A DNA stretch of 64,000 bases from Enorma phocaeensis (GCF_900186505.1 NZ_LT891970.1:133923-197922); one strand, 5' to 3'; positions 17,257 through 26,663 are shown, numbered from the stretch's first letter. Translations and numbers: made by a program. The notes: generated from the sequence alone by a model not told the origin.

Positions 17257-18135
17257 ATGGAGTTTGTGCAACTTAACAACGGCATCGAAATGCCCATGCT
17301 CGGCTACGGCGTGTTCCAGACGCCGCCCGACCAGACCGAAGCCTGCGTTTCCGAAGCGCTCGAGGTAGGTTATCGCCTCATCGACACCGCACAGGCCTAT
17401 GGCAACGAGGAAGGCGTAGGCACCGCGGTCGCGAAGAGCGGCATCCCGCGCGATGAGATCTTCATCACCAGCAAGATCTGGGTCTCCAACATGAACTACG
17501 AGCGCGCGACAGCCTCGATCGACGAGAGCCTGAAGAAGCTCAGCACCGACCATATCGACCTCATGCTACTCCATCAGATGATGGGCGACTACACCGGCGC
17601 ATACCGCGCGATGGAGGACGCCTACAAGGCAGGCAAGATCCGCGCCATCGGCGTCTCCAACTGCTACCCCGAGCGCCTGGTAGACCTCGCGCTGCTCGCC
17701 GAGGTGCCGCCCGCGGTGAACCAGATCGAGACGCATCCCTTCCGCCAGCAGCGCGAGGCGCATGAGAACATGGCCTCGCTCGGCGTCGTCCACGAGGCGT
17801 GGGCGCCCTTCGCCGAGGCCCAGAACGGCATCTTCGAGAACGCGGCGCTCAAGGCCATCGCGGAGAAACGCGGCAAGACCATAGGTCAGGTCATCCTGCG
17901 CGCCCTCATCCAGCAGGATGTCGTCGTGATCCCTAAGACCGTGCACCGCGAGCGCATGGAGGAGAACTTCGACGTCTTCGACTTCGAACTCGATGCAGAG
18001 GACATGGCTGCCTTCGCTGGCATCGAGGACCCCGCGTTCCCGCGCATCTTCGACCACTTCGATGTGAGCACCGTGACATGGATGCTCGGCGAGCTCGTAA
18101 AGAAGACGCAGCTCGGCGGCGGTACCCTCTACTAG
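17257..18135 (+). CDS. Aldo/keto reductase (second of a tandem pair)
   Basis: This 292-residue AKR is clearly related to its upstream neighbour: the tetrad Asp43, Tyr48, Lys73 and His106 falls at identical positions, with IPKTVHRERMEEN as the cofactor loop. A gene duplication followed by divergence is likely. It has a longer C-terminal tail ending in KTQLGGGTLY. The ATG at 17257 has AAAGGAAG upstream. It may be expressed from the LysR-controlled promoter by read-through or from its own promoter in the 142-base gap. Confidence 0.92.
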   Translation: MEFVQLNNGIEMPMLGYGVFQTPPDQTEACVSEALEVGYRLIDTAQAYGNEEGVGTAVAKSGIPRDEIFITSKIWVSNMNYERATASIDESLKKLSTDHIDLMLLHQMMGDYTGAYRAMEDAYKAGKIRAIGVSNCYPERLVDLALLAEVPPAVNQIETHPFRQQREAHENMASLGVVHEAWAPFAEAQNGIFENAALKAIAEKRGKTIGQVILRALIQQDVVVIPKTVHRERMEENFDVFDFELDAEDMAAFAGIEDPAFPRIFDHFDVSTVTWMLGELVKKTQLGGGTLY

Positions 18136-18144
18136 AGCAACCTA

Positions 18145-18197
18145 GGAGCGCCGCGCACGCGCCGAAGAGGGTGCCCTACCCTCGCGCGCGGCGCTCC
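18145..18197 (+). terminator. Terminator-like hairpin after the second aldo/keto reductase
   Basis: Twelve-base arms (GGAGCGCCGCGC and its complement) enclose a loop that itself contains a short GAGGG/CCCTC hairpin. It begins 10 bases after the stop codon. Confidence 0.6.
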
Positions 18198-18346
18198 GAC
18201 ACGAACATGCGCGCAAGCGAGAGCGCGCTCGTTCCTCATTCCGCCTCAAAAGCATATCAGCTATCATGTCCATCCGGGAGAGCTCCCCGGAGCGAGGCGT
18301 GCATCGCCCGGCCGCGATTTCACGCTCGCGATACCGGCATGCCACG

Positions 18347-18395
18347 CTCGCGCGAGGACCACGCCAGCAAGAAAACTCACTCGCGCGAGGACCAC
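18347..18395. repeat. Two copies of a 16-bp direct repeat
   Basis: CTCGCGCGAGGACCAC occurs at 18347-18362 and 18380-18395, just upstream of the next gene. Each copy contains the palindrome CTCGCGCGAG, so these may be paired regulator sites. Confidence 0.5.
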
Positions 18396-18406
18396 GGGAG
18401 GGATTC

Positions 18407-19255
18407 ATGCCAAAGAACCGCGCATCGAACAGCATCCGAGAGGACCTGCGCCGCGCCGTGCGCGACGACCGACGCTCCTTCATCGTTTTCCTCGTGCTGC
18501 GCGCACTCGTGGTGATCACGCTCGTCAGATGCGTCCTCACCGGTCGCTTCGAGCACGTCCTGCTCTGCATACTCGTGTTGTTCCTGCTGCTTCTGCCCTC
18601 GTTCCTCGAGTCGAAGCTCAACATCGACTTGCCCGATACCCTCGAGTGCATCCTGCTGTTCTTCATCTTCGCGGCAGAGATTCTCGGTGAGATCGACTCC
18701 TTCTACCTCAAGATCCCGTTCTGGGACACCATCTTGCACACCACATGGGGCTTCATCTGCGCAGGGATCGGCTTCGCCCTCGTCGACATCCTGAACCGTG
18801 GACGCTCCGCGAGCATCCACCTCTCCCCCGCATACATGGCTATAGCAGCGGTTTGCTTCTCGATGACCGTCGGCGCGTGTTGGGAGATCTTCGAGTACTC
18901 GATGGATACCTTCATGGGATTCGACATGCAGAAGGACACGATCGTCCAAGGGTTCCATAGCGTCACGCTCGACCCGACGCAGCAAAACATCGCCATCCCC
19001 GTCGAGGGCATCGAATCCACCGTCGTCGAGCTCGCAGACGGAACCGCCGTGACGATCGAAGGCGGCTACCTCGACCTGGGAATCAACGACACCATGGCGG
19101 ACCTCATCGTGAACCTTATCGGCGCGGTCGCCTTCTCCATCCTGGGGTTCACCTACGTCAGAACGCGCGACCGGCACTCGTTCGCCGCGCAGTTCATACC
19201 CATCGTTAAGGACGCGGGTCCTCATGAGGACCCGGGCCTTGCCGAGAAGGTGTAG
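18407..19255 (+). CDS. Multi-spanning membrane protein, YjdF/DUF2238-like
   Basis: The 282-residue protein has about five or six hydrophobic segments in its first 180 residues, with the conserved-looking motifs FYLKIPFWDTILHTTWGF and GACWEIFEYSMDTFMGFDMQ between them, as in predicted bacterial membrane proteins of the DUF2238/YjdF type. A polar stretch follows, then one last helix and a tail. The catalytic or transport role is unknown. The ATG at 18407 has GGGAGG upstream. Its last 50 bases overlap the end of the convergent gene, with a palindrome inside the overlap. Confidence 0.75.
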   Translation: MPKNRASNSIREDLRRAVRDDRRSFIVFLVLRALVVITLVRCVLTGRFEHVLLCILVLFLLLLPSFLESKLNIDLPDTLECILLFFIFAAEILGEIDSFYLKIPFWDTILHTTWGFICAGIGFALVDILNRGRSASIHLSPAYMAIAAVCFSMTVGACWEIFEYSMDTFMGFDMQKDTIVQGFHSVTLDPTQQNIAIPVEGIESTVVELADGTAVTIEGGYLDLGINDTMADLIVNLIGAVAFSILGFTYVRTRDRHSFAAQFIPIVKDAGPHEDPGLAEKV

Positions 19256-20375
19256 CCTCGCGGGGAACCGGACGCCCGGGAGTGATTCCCAAAACGTCGT
19301 TTCTAAGCAGACGGTAAGCGCAGGCGGCGAGCGGCACGCCCACGAACATGCCGGCGATGCCCCCGACACCGCCACCCACGGTCACCGCGGCGAGCACCCA
19401 GATGCCCGGCAGTTGGATTGACGATCCCACCACATGCGGGTAGATCAGATCGCCTTCAAGCTGTTGCAGAACCACGATGAAGACCAGGAAGACAAGCGCC
19501 TGGACCGGCGACTCCATGAGGATGAGGAAGGCGCCGATCACGCCGCTGATGAACGCACCCACCACCGGGATGAGCGCGGTGAACGCCGTGAGCGCACCGA
19601 TCATCATGGGGTTAGGCAGCCTAAGGAGCACCATGCCGAGGGCGCAGAGCACCCCGAGCACGACCGCCTCGGTGCACTGGCCGACCAAGAACCGGTGGAA
19701 GCAATCGTCGGCGATGCCGAGCACATAGCGTACCAGCACCAACACCCGCTTGTTCGCGTAGCGCTCCATGACCATGTTGAGCTGCCGCGCAAGGCGCGCC
19801 TTGTTGAGCAACACGAAGATCGCGAAGATGATGGCGAGGAAGAGCGTCGCCGTGCCCGAGACGACGCCGCGCACCACGCCGACCACCCCTCCCATGATGG
19901 TCGAGACAACACTTCCAGCGAGCGACTGCCAGTCGATGCCCTCAAGCGAGGCAGCGGCACCGTCCAGCAGCTCAGGCGTGATAAGACCGCTCTGCCCGAG
20001 CCAGTCCGCGAGGGCGGACGCCGCAACCGGAAGCTCCACGACAAGTAGGCGCACGCATTCGACGAGCTGGGGCACCACGAGCCAGACAACCGCCACGATC
20101 ACCGCCACGAACGTCATCCCGGCGAAAACCAAGCTCAAAGCAGGCCTGAACCGCGCAATCGCCCCCTGCGTGGAGTTTGGGAACAGATGACGCTCATAGA
20201 AGCTCATGAGGATGTTGAGCGGGTAGGCGAGCACGAGTCCCAGCACGAGCGGGGCGAGCGTACCGGCGACGAGCGCCAGAAACCCGGCGATGCTCGGCCA
20301 GTAGTAGATGGCAAGGTACACCGCGAACGCGGCAACGGCCACCATCGCGATCGCGCGCGCGCTCAGTTGGTTCAT
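19206..20375 (-). CDS. AI-2E family transporter (PerM-like membrane protein)
   Basis: The 389-residue membrane protein has the layout of the AI-2E/UPF0118 family: two N-terminal helices, a third helix, an extracytoplasmic amphipathic domain (about 100-180), and a C-terminal helical block with NPMMIGALTAFTALIPVVG, LQQLEGDLIYPHVVGSSI and GIAGMFVGVPLAA, which are family hallmarks. Members are proposed to export small molecules or Na+, but evidence varies. The ATG at 20375 has GAAGAGGGG upstream. The 3' end overlaps the convergent gene by 50 bases. Confidence 0.9.
   Translation of the reverse strand: MNQLSARAIAMVAVAAFAVYLAIYYWPSIAGFLALVAGTLAPLVLGLVLAYPLNILMSFYERHLFPNSTQGAIARFRPALSLVFAGMTFVAVIVAVVWLVVPQLVECVRLLVVELPVAASALADWLGQSGLITPELLDGAAASLEGIDWQSLAGSVVSTIMGGVVGVVRGVVSGTATLFLAIIFAIFVLLNKARLARQLNMVMERYANKRVLVLVRYVLGIADDCFHRFLVGQCTEAVVLGVLCALGMVLLRLPNPMMIGALTAFTALIPVVGAFISGVIGAFLILMESPVQALVFLVFIVVLQQLEGDLIYPHVVGSSIQLPGIWVLAAVTVGGGVGGIAGMFVGVPLAACAYRLLRNDVLGITPGRPVPREATPSRQGPGPHEDPRP
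19216..19233. terminator. 18-bp perfect palindrome in the convergent gene overlap
   Basis: GGGTCCTCATGAGGACCC is self-complementary and lies inside both coding ends, so each protein ends with GPHEDP encoded by the same DNA. A bidirectional terminator or overlap structure is possible, but the T-run is missing. Confidence 0.5.
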
Positions 20376-20544
20376 AGATTCCCCTCTTCCTGGTGCATGC
20401 TCATTTTGCCCGTCAGCATCACTGATACCCCGGTTCAGTGGTCATGCAATCGCTCGCGACCATAACAGCCCCCACGTTCACCATGTCCGCGCACACCGCT
20501 GCAATCGCCGTGAAGCCGCCAAGCACCACGGCGCCTACCCGCCG

Positions 20545-20901
20545 TCAGCCCTCCACCTCGCGCATCAAATCAGCGGGGTCGACATCAAAGATACGGGCGA
20601 GCTTGACGAGGTTCGTCGTAGACGGCTCGGATGCGCCCTGCTCCCACTTGCTTACCGCTTGACGGCTTACACCAACCTGCTGGGCAACGAACTCCTGCGT
20701 CATATGGCAGCGCTCGCGATGCGACCGCAAGACCTCGCCGAGCGAGCGGCGCACTTTGACGGCCTCGGGGTCCTTGGCTGCACGCTCCTGGCGCATGAAC
20801 CAGCGGATCGCGAGGACGCACACGATGACGACGAGGATCGGTGGAACCAGATTCAGCAGCATAGCGAGGATGACGATGAATTCAAATCCGGTTGGCGCCA
20901 T
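20545..20901 (-). CDS. XRE-type helix-turn-helix regulator with N-terminal membrane helix
   Basis: The 118-residue protein starts with a hydrophobic helix (IVILAMLLNLVPPILVVIVC, about 9-33) and then an XRE helix-turn-helix (MTQEFVAQQVGVSRQAVSKW) in the last 65 residues. This puts a DNA-binding domain on a single-span membrane anchor, the reverse order of the more usual arrangement. The ATG at 20901 follows GGAGGAGGGG. It is divergent from the acetyltransferase gene. Target genes are unknown. Confidence 0.83.
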   Translation of the reverse strand: MAPTGFEFIVILAMLLNLVPPILVVIVCVLAIRWFMRQERAAKDPEAVKVRRSLGEVLRSHRERCHMTQEFVAQQVGVSRQAVSKWEQGASEPSTTNLVKLARIFDVDPADLMREVEG

Positions 20902-21098
20902 ATGCCCCTCCTCCCATTGGAGCTTTGCCCTCATGGTACCCGGGAAGCCCGGTTGCCCCCACCACCTATCGCGCAACAGGCGGTTGCACTTGGGTTGCGG
21001 ACGGGCGGCGCCGTTGGAACACCCGCATGCATCTGCTACCGTTAAGACGCCGGCTTCGCTCCCGGCAAGCCATACCGAACCATCACCTGGAGCAACCC

Positions 21099-21623
21099 AT
21101 GACCGCCATCGATGCCGCCGCCATCCCCTCGATCGGGCCCGGCTTCCGCATACGCCCCATCCAGCCCGCCGACGACGATGCCATCGCCGCCATCGTCCGC
21201 TCGTGCCTCGCGGCACATGGCCTCGCCGTTCCCGGCACCGCCTACTTCGATCCCGAACTCGACCATCTGAGCGCCTACTATGGCGAGCGCCCAAACGAGC
21301 GCGCCTACTTCATCCTGGAGCGCCCCGACGGCAGCGTGGGCGGCGGCGCGGGGCTCTGCTCATTCCCGGGCGTCGACAGCTGCTGCGAACTGCAGAAGAT
21401 CTACCTTATGGATGACCTGCAGGGGCAGGGCTTGGGCCGTGTGCTGCTCGAAGCCGTGGAAGCCCGGGCGCGTGAGCTCGGCTACCGCCGCATCTATCTG
21501 GAAACGCATCACAACCTGGAAACGGCGCTCGGCTTCTATGGGCATCTCGGCTTCCAGCGTATCGAGCAGCCCGCCCCGACCGTTCACACCACCATGGACC
21601 GCTTCCTCATCAAGGAACTCTAG
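21099..21623 (+). CDS. GNAT family N-acetyltransferase
   Basis: This is a 174-residue GNAT protein. It begins FRIRPIQPADDDAIAAIVR, has the acetyl-CoA loop (motif A) LQGQGLGRVLLEA, and ends with the beta-strand region ETHHNLETALGFYGHLGF. It transfers an acetyl group from acetyl-CoA to an unknown amine. The ATG at 21099 has GGAG upstream and removes 69 unlikely residues present in the longer frame. Confidence 0.87.
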   Translation: MTAIDAAAIPSIGPGFRIRPIQPADDDAIAAIVRSCLAAHGLAVPGTAYFDPELDHLSAYYGERPNERAYFILERPDGSVGGGAGLCSFPGVDSCCELQKIYLMDDLQGQGLGRVLLEAVEARARELGYRRIYLETHHNLETALGFYGHLGFQRIEQPAPTVHTTMDRFLIKEL

Positions 21624-21775
21624 CTGCAGGGAGCCTTCGAGCACTCAACCGAGCGCGCCTGCCCCATCTCCACCGCAGCCATAGCCCCGGAGCCCTCCGC
21701 AAGCTCACGCTCGTCAACCATGCGGCGCCGCACGAATCGCACGTGGGCGGTGCGCGGCGACCGCGCGCGAAAACG

Positions 21776-22327
21776 CTAGCGCTCTAGGTACGCGAGGAAT
21801 GCATCTGCCTGGGCGGCGAGTGCGTTTCGATCCTCAGTGGATAACGCGAGCACGTCCGTCTCGAACGCGGAGCGATCGAGCTTCACACCGACTTGCGGCT
21901 CCTGCATAAGGTTTGCGTTTACAGCCACCATGAGCTTGGAGAGCATGCCGCGCGAACCGGCGCCCGCCGAACTACCCGCAGCGGAACTGAGCGCCACCTT
22001 CTTCCCAGCGATCGCCGCCGTCGAGCGGTCCCCGGCGACGACCGGACGGCTCAGCCAATCGATCAGGTTCTTGAGTGCACCCGGGTAGCTGTAGTTGTAT
22101 TCAGGACTGAAGATCCACAGGCCATCCGCCTGCATGATTGAACTGCGCACGCGCTCGACGGGAACGGGTGCGGGAAATTCTATGTCCTGGTTCATGAACG
22201 GAAGGTCCGCGTAGGCGAGGAACTCGACCGTGGCGCGATCGCCCACCAAACGAGAAGCCTCCTCGGCGAGCTGGCGATTGAACGACGCCTCCCGCAGAGA
22301 CCCGACGATAAAGAGCAAGTGTTTCAT
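21776..22327 (-). CDS. NADPH-dependent FMN reductase
   Basis: The 183-residue flavodoxin-fold protein starts MKHLLFIVGSLREASFNRQL, the FMN phosphate-binding loop of the FMN_red family (GSxRxxSxNR), and continues with PEYNYSYPGALKNLIDW, the family's second hallmark. It reduces FMN or quinones with NADPH. The ATG at 22327 has GAGGTGG upstream; the longer frame to 22576 has no support. A 449-base non-coding gap separates it from the 3' end of the next gene upstream apart from decayed repeats. Confidence 0.9.
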   Translation of the reverse strand: MKHLLFIVGSLREASFNRQLAEEASRLVGDRATVEFLAYADLPFMNQDIEFPAPVPVERVRSSIMQADGLWIFSPEYNYSYPGALKNLIDWLSRPVVAGDRSTAAIAGKKVALSSAAGSSAGAGSRGMLSKLMVAVNANLMQEPQVGVKLDRSAFETDVLALSTEDRNALAAQADAFLAYLER

Positions 22328-22914
22328 GGTTTCCACCTCATTGGACGTTGCAGGGATATGGACGTTGCGGGGTAGTTGGTGACACGGGAATGGTTGACGG
22401 TGCGGACCGCGCGAGCTCCCGATTCTCCTGTCTATCTCGGGAAACCCTTCTTCTCGGCCATCTCGACACTTTCCCATCGAAGTCGCTTGGTTATGTTCTA
22501 CCCGACCAGACCGGTCGCAGACCCAAGACGATCCAAAGGCATGAAGCTCTCTAGAAAAGTGTCTCTCTAACAGCATCTCGATGCGGATCGTTTTGCCGAG
22601 ATACCCTCAGATAGCCAGAATCGGCCTTCAGAAGCTCAAAACTGTCCAATCATCAGGATCTCGGTTTATGGAGCACCGGAACCGGCCTGTCGAGATGCGC
22701 CTAGATGGCCATTTCTAATAAAAATGGATGAGGCATTCTAGACGATCCGACAGAGTGGAAGCGCCGCATGAAACGGGCGCTTGCGGGAAGGATCACGCGA
22801 GATGGAAGCTGCCGTCTCGAAGAAACTCGTCCTAATAAACTGCATCCCGGGATGAACTCTATAGGTAGCCGCCCGGCGCGGACGCTTTGAATAGCCGCTT
22901 GGGATCAAGTGTCC
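22328..22914. other. Long intergenic region with CATCTCGATG-type repeats
   Basis: This 587-base region carries no recognisable gene. Near 22573 and 22695 it contains GCATCTCGATG and TGTCGAGATGCG, motifs that recur around 26810 and 27974-28017. A small hairpin CCATTT/AAATGG lies near 22710-22728. It looks like an intergenic repeat element or old decayed sequence. Confidence 0.5.
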
Positions 22915-24276
22915 TCAGAGAGCCTGGTATCTGATATATCTCCCGCACGCGCGAACCGTCACCAGGTAATAGATTCCTAGCACGCAGAGCGCCAGCGCCA
23001 CAGTGGCACTCATGAACACGACGACCCCCTCCACGCCGAACATGATCGAAAGCACACCTATGAGCAGGAATCCAAAGATGCAGTGGACGAGCGCAAGCGC
23101 CGCAGGCACGCCGAAGCAGACCCCGATCTCCGCGAAAAGCGATGATCGGAGCAGCTCTTCCGGAGTCCCGATCACCGCCAGCGCACGATAGCTTGCCTTG
23201 GCATCCACCGCCTTCGAGAGCTGCTGAAGCGCCAAGACCGCTGCCGCGGCGACCAGAAACGCCGCTCCGTAGAAGATGCATGCATATGCGATGGGTAGCA
23301 GCACCTGGCCCGCGCCAGCAAACTCACCCGTCCGCAAGCCCACGCTGAACGCGAGCCCCGCCACCGTCATGCACATCGACGCCGCCAACAGCACGCACTC
23401 CGCCGCCGCGGCCATGCAGCCCGTCTCGGCACGCGCCTCAAGTTGGCGGACCGTAAACGGGACAAGGCCCGTCCAATAGCGGTCCGTATGAGCGCGCAAG
23501 CGCCTGGGCAGGCTGGATGACACCACGCGCATGAGGAAGTACGACCCAAAAAGCGCAACGAAGCCCAAGGGGATGATGAAGACGATGAAGTAACCGGGGT
23601 TGAGCAGGCAAGTCCCCCACACGATCGCCAGCAGCAGCGCGGCGGCAACCTTCTGGGCGCGCAAAGCGCCTCCGCGTGATAGCGGCCGGCGCTCCGGCAC
23701 GGCAGCCAGCCGCACGAGATCGACAAGCGGCCGCTTCCAAATCCCCCGCACCGAAAGGACCGTGGCGAGCACGCTGATCACGGCAAATGAGCAGACGCAC
23801 TGCCAAGCGGCTTGGCTGGAGACGACGAGCACCGGCGTCCAAGCGGCACCGAACACGAACGCCGCTATGAGGGAGAACAGCGGAGAGAGCATCCATCCCA
23901 AGATGAGCCCGCACGCGAGCGACGCTGCGGCAGTCACCGCGATCTCCGCGATGAGCACCAGCGCTACCTGGTTTCTTGCCATACCAAGCAATAGGTAGGT
24001 GCCGAACTCGCGCTTACGGCGCCGGAGCAGGAACATGTTGGCATATGCCAGCAAGAAGCAAAAGATAACATCGATGAAGATGGCAAACGCTTGGAGCACC
24101 CCGCCCGCTTTTGCGAAAGCTTCGCGCTGGTCGGGCGTGAGATCGAGCGCCAGCAGATAGTCCGTTGACGCGAGAAACGAATACAGCAGACAAGCGGCAA
24201 ACGCCAGCGTCATGAAATAGACCGAGAAGTCGCGCGCAGAACGGCGCACGTTGCCGTATGCCAGCTTGACGAGCAT
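22915..24276 (-). CDS. FtsX-type ABC transporter permease, orphan
   Basis: The 453-residue membrane protein has the FtsX/MacB-permease layout: one N-terminal helix, a region near residue 85 with FLLRRRKREFGTYLLLGM (a signature of peptide-sensing BceB-type permeases), several internal helices, and a final three-helix block. Such permeases normally pair with an ATPase encoded next door, but none is adjacent here; the neighbours are an MFS gene and an intergenic region. The ATG at 24276 has GGGAGG at better spacing than the ATG at 24288. Confidence 0.85.
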   Translation of the reverse strand: MLVKLAYGNVRRSARDFSVYFMTLAFAACLLYSFLASTDYLLALDLTPDQREAFAKAGGVLQAFAIFIDVIFCFLLAYANMFLLRRRKREFGTYLLLGMARNQVALVLIAEIAVTAAASLACGLILGWMLSPLFSLIAAFVFGAAWTPVLVVSSQAAWQCVCSFAVISVLATVLSVRGIWKRPLVDLVRLAAVPERRPLSRGGALRAQKVAAALLLAIVWGTCLLNPGYFIVFIIPLGFVALFGSYFLMRVVSSSLPRRLRAHTDRYWTGLVPFTVRQLEARAETGCMAAAAECVLLAASMCMTVAGLAFSVGLRTGEFAGAGQVLLPIAYACIFYGAAFLVAAAAVLALQQLSKAVDAKASYRALAVIGTPEELLRSSLFAEIGVCFGVPAALALVHCIFGFLLIGVLSIMFGVEGVVVFMSATVALALCVLGIYYLVTVRACGRYIRYQAL

Positions 24277-24446
24277 GAAGCCTCCCATGACCAGCCTTCA
24301 TCTGCGAGCGGCACCGCAAGTCCTGACGGAGCCGTTCGATACGCAGAGATTCTCACGCACGGGAAGCTTGCTTGCCATCGATTTTGCTTACCGGCAGCTA
24401 ACATCTTCGTAAGGTAAAGCGTTGCAGCATCTTGGCTTGCGCTGCG

Positions 24447-25733
24447 CTACCCCGTCTCCTCGATGCGCCGAATGCTGGGTATCGTCCACGTAGCCAAGGC
24501 AAGCACGAGCATTGCCACGCCTGCGCCAACGAACCACGCCGGCGCACCCACCGCATCCGCAAACAGCGACGACGCCACGAGCCCCAAGGGCATGGCCCAC
24601 GACATGATCGCGCCGTACAAGCCGAACACGCGCCCCAGGTACTCAGGTGGAACCTTTTCCTGCATGAGCGCGGTCTGCGGGCCAGAGTAGAACGGCGAGC
24701 TCACGCCCATGAGGAAACTCGCCGCCAGGAAGAGCACGAATCCCCCCTCGCCGAGAAGTCCCGCCGCGAGCGTTGCCGCACCGTACAGCGCCGTCGCAGC
24801 AACGACCGTGAGCGCACGGTTCTTGAAGCCTCCCCACGATGCCAGAAGAGCGGATCCGGCGATCATCCCCACCGAGAAGACGATCTCGGCCGTCGCCGCA
24901 TCGCCGGTGGTACCACCAAAATGGTCGAGCGTCATGATGGGAAAGAGCGCTGAGATGGGCGAGAACACGAGCGTGAAGGCAAATCCGCACCACAGAAGCG
25001 CAAACAGGCCGCGGTAGGTGCGCAGCACACAGTAGCCGGCCGCCGTCTCGGAAACGAGGGCGCGCGCCTGCGCGACAAGTCCAAGACCCTTCGCGCGCGG
25101 GGCACCATCCGCTACGGTCGGCTCCGCGTCCGGCAGATCCCCCGCCATCCCGGCGCCGCCCACGTCGAGCCGTGCCGCCAGCACCGCCGCCGTGGCGACG
25201 AGCGCGCCAGCCACATCGAGCGCGATCATCGCCGTAAGCCCCCAGAGCGGATAGATCACCGCCGCGATTGCCGTGCCCAAGATATAGCCGCCGGACTGAA
25301 CCGCCTGCGTCGCCCCCGCCAGGCGCGTGAGGTGCTCAGACGGCGCAACGAGCGGCGTGAGCGCCTGGAAAGCCGGCGTATGGAACGCGCTGCCAATCGC
25401 CCGCGCAAAGAGCGCCGCCATGATCAGCCACACGGGAAGCTCGCCCGCGAACGAAGCCACTGCAACCACGGCGCTTACCGCCGCGATGAAGAGGTCGGCA
25501 CCCACAAGCGTGCGCTTGAGCGGAAGACGGTCGACAACGGTCCCTGCGAACGTGCCGAAGAGCGCGAGCGGCAAGAACCCCGCAAGCGACGCCAGCGAAA
25601 GCATGCTCGCCGAGTTCGTGGAAATCGTGATGTGCCATACGAAACCCATCTGCAGAATGGAGCTTGTAAGCACGGAGGCGAGCTCGCCGCCCCATACGCA
25701 TGCCAGCTTGAGCTGCCAGGAATCTCGATCCAC
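24447..25733 (-). CDS. MFS transporter, drug-exporter type
   Basis: The 428-residue protein has 12 predicted membrane segments. The loop between helices 2 and 3, GTFAGTVVDRLPLKR, is the MFS motif A, and FLMGVSSPFYSGPQTALMQE in the second half resembles the MefA/MFS_3 macrolide and multidrug exporters. It probably exports a hydrophobic compound using the proton gradient. The start at 25733 is a GTG with GGGGGAG upstream. It lies upstream of the orphan FtsX permease on the same strand, with 170 bases between. Confidence 0.9.
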   Translation of the reverse strand: MDRDSWQLKLACVWGGELASVLTSSILQMGFVWHITISTNSASMLSLASLAGFLPLALFGTFAGTVVDRLPLKRTLVGADLFIAAVSAVVAVASFAGELPVWLIMAALFARAIGSAFHTPAFQALTPLVAPSEHLTRLAGATQAVQSGGYILGTAIAAVIYPLWGLTAMIALDVAGALVATAAVLAARLDVGGAGMAGDLPDAEPTVADGAPRAKGLGLVAQARALVSETAAGYCVLRTYRGLFALLWCGFAFTLVFSPISALFPIMTLDHFGGTTGDAATAEIVFSVGMIAGSALLASWGGFKNRALTVVAATALYGAATLAAGLLGEGGFVLFLAASFLMGVSSPFYSGPQTALMQEKVPPEYLGRVFGLYGAIMSWAMPLGLVASSLFADAVGAPAWFVGAGVAMLVLALATWTIPSIRRIEETG

Positions 25734-26089
25734 CGCCAGCTCCCCCTTCCATCAACGCAGCTCATTAGTTCCATCGAGATCGACCGCCGTCTTAGGTGCG
25801 CACCTGGTCGAGCTCGGCTCAAACGGGTAGGTTCAATCTACCAGAACGGAGGCATAGGCCACCGCTCGGGCAACGCTTTGGCAAGGACCGCTCGGCCTAT
25901 TCCATTGCGGGCTCTCGATTGTCACCCCCTTCGCTACAGACTCCTTGCGCCCCCACTGTTAACTCCCTACGCCTCCACTGTTACCATCCTGTTTGAAGGT
26001 ATCCTGTTTGGAAGACCGTCCCGTCTGGACTTCCAGCATGCCCTCCGTTCCAGATCCACTTGATGCAGGCTATGTCGAAAGAGGAGCCC
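25734..26089. other. Intergenic region with short near-repeats
   Basis: This 356-base gap between divergent genes contains two near copies of a CGCC(C/T)CCACTGTTA unit near 25950-25983 and two copies of ATCCTGTTTG(A/G)A just after. These may be regulator sites for the lipoprotein gene. No gene is seen. Confidence 0.4.
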
Positions 26090-26611
26090 ATGAAAGCAAA
26101 CCTTGCCATCGCCGCGATGCTCGCAGCCGCCATCACCTTCCCGCTTTCGGGTTGCTTTGGGCTACCCAGCATGGAGGAGATTTCGACCCAAGCGAGCGAT
26201 CTCGCCTCACAAGCTGAAGATGTAGCCTCTCAAGCGCAAGAGCTTGCCGACACGCTTTCAAATGTCGAATGGGGAAAGGTCTCTCGTCTCGTCATCAAGG
26301 ATGCCGAGACGGGAGAGGTCGTTCGCGAGCTGACTGACCAAGCGGACATCGAGCGCGCCTTTAGCCCGCTCTCCGGGATAAGCGGCCTCGCAGCCGAGCC
26401 CGACGGGAGCCCCGAATACACCTTCGAACTATGGCAGCCCGAGACTCAAAGGCTCGGCCAGAGCTCCGACGACCTAAACGAGATCATGGTGCTCGAGGTC
26501 ACCACCTACGAAGGGTCGCCGGTCGTGATGATCGAGGTAAGCCCCGTAGGCCTAAGCCTCCATCTATCATCTCAATCCGCTGCCGACGCGCTGCGCGCCC
26601 TGGCGGAGTGA
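26090..26611 (+). CDS. Predicted lipoprotein
   Basis: The 173-residue protein begins with a lipoprotein signal peptide: a short basic start, a hydrophobic run, and the lipobox LSGC at about residues 19-22. A helical stretch rich in Ser, Ala and Gln (STQASDLASQAEDVASQAQE) follows, and then a mixed domain without recognised family. It should be anchored on the outer face of the membrane. The ATG at 26090 has GAGGAG upstream and a strong terminator follows, so it is a single-gene unit. Confidence 0.82.
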   Translation: MKANLAIAAMLAAAITFPLSGCFGLPSMEEISTQASDLASQAEDVASQAQELADTLSNVEWGKVSRLVIKDAETGEVVRELTDQADIERAFSPLSGISGLAAEPDGSPEYTFELWQPETQRLGQSSDDLNEIMVLEVTTYEGSPVVMIEVSPVGLSLHLSSQSAADALRALAE

Positions 26612-26618
26612 AGTTGCG

Positions 26619-26663
26619 AAGGGCTGCACCGCGCGGTTCTCTTGCCTGCGCGGTGCAGCCCTT
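26619..26663 (+). terminator. Terminator after the lipoprotein gene
   Basis: Sixteen-base perfect arms (AAGGGCTGCACCGCGC and its complement) enclose a 13-base loop, 8 bases after the stop codon. The arms begin AA and end TT, so it can act on both strands. Confidence 0.8.
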
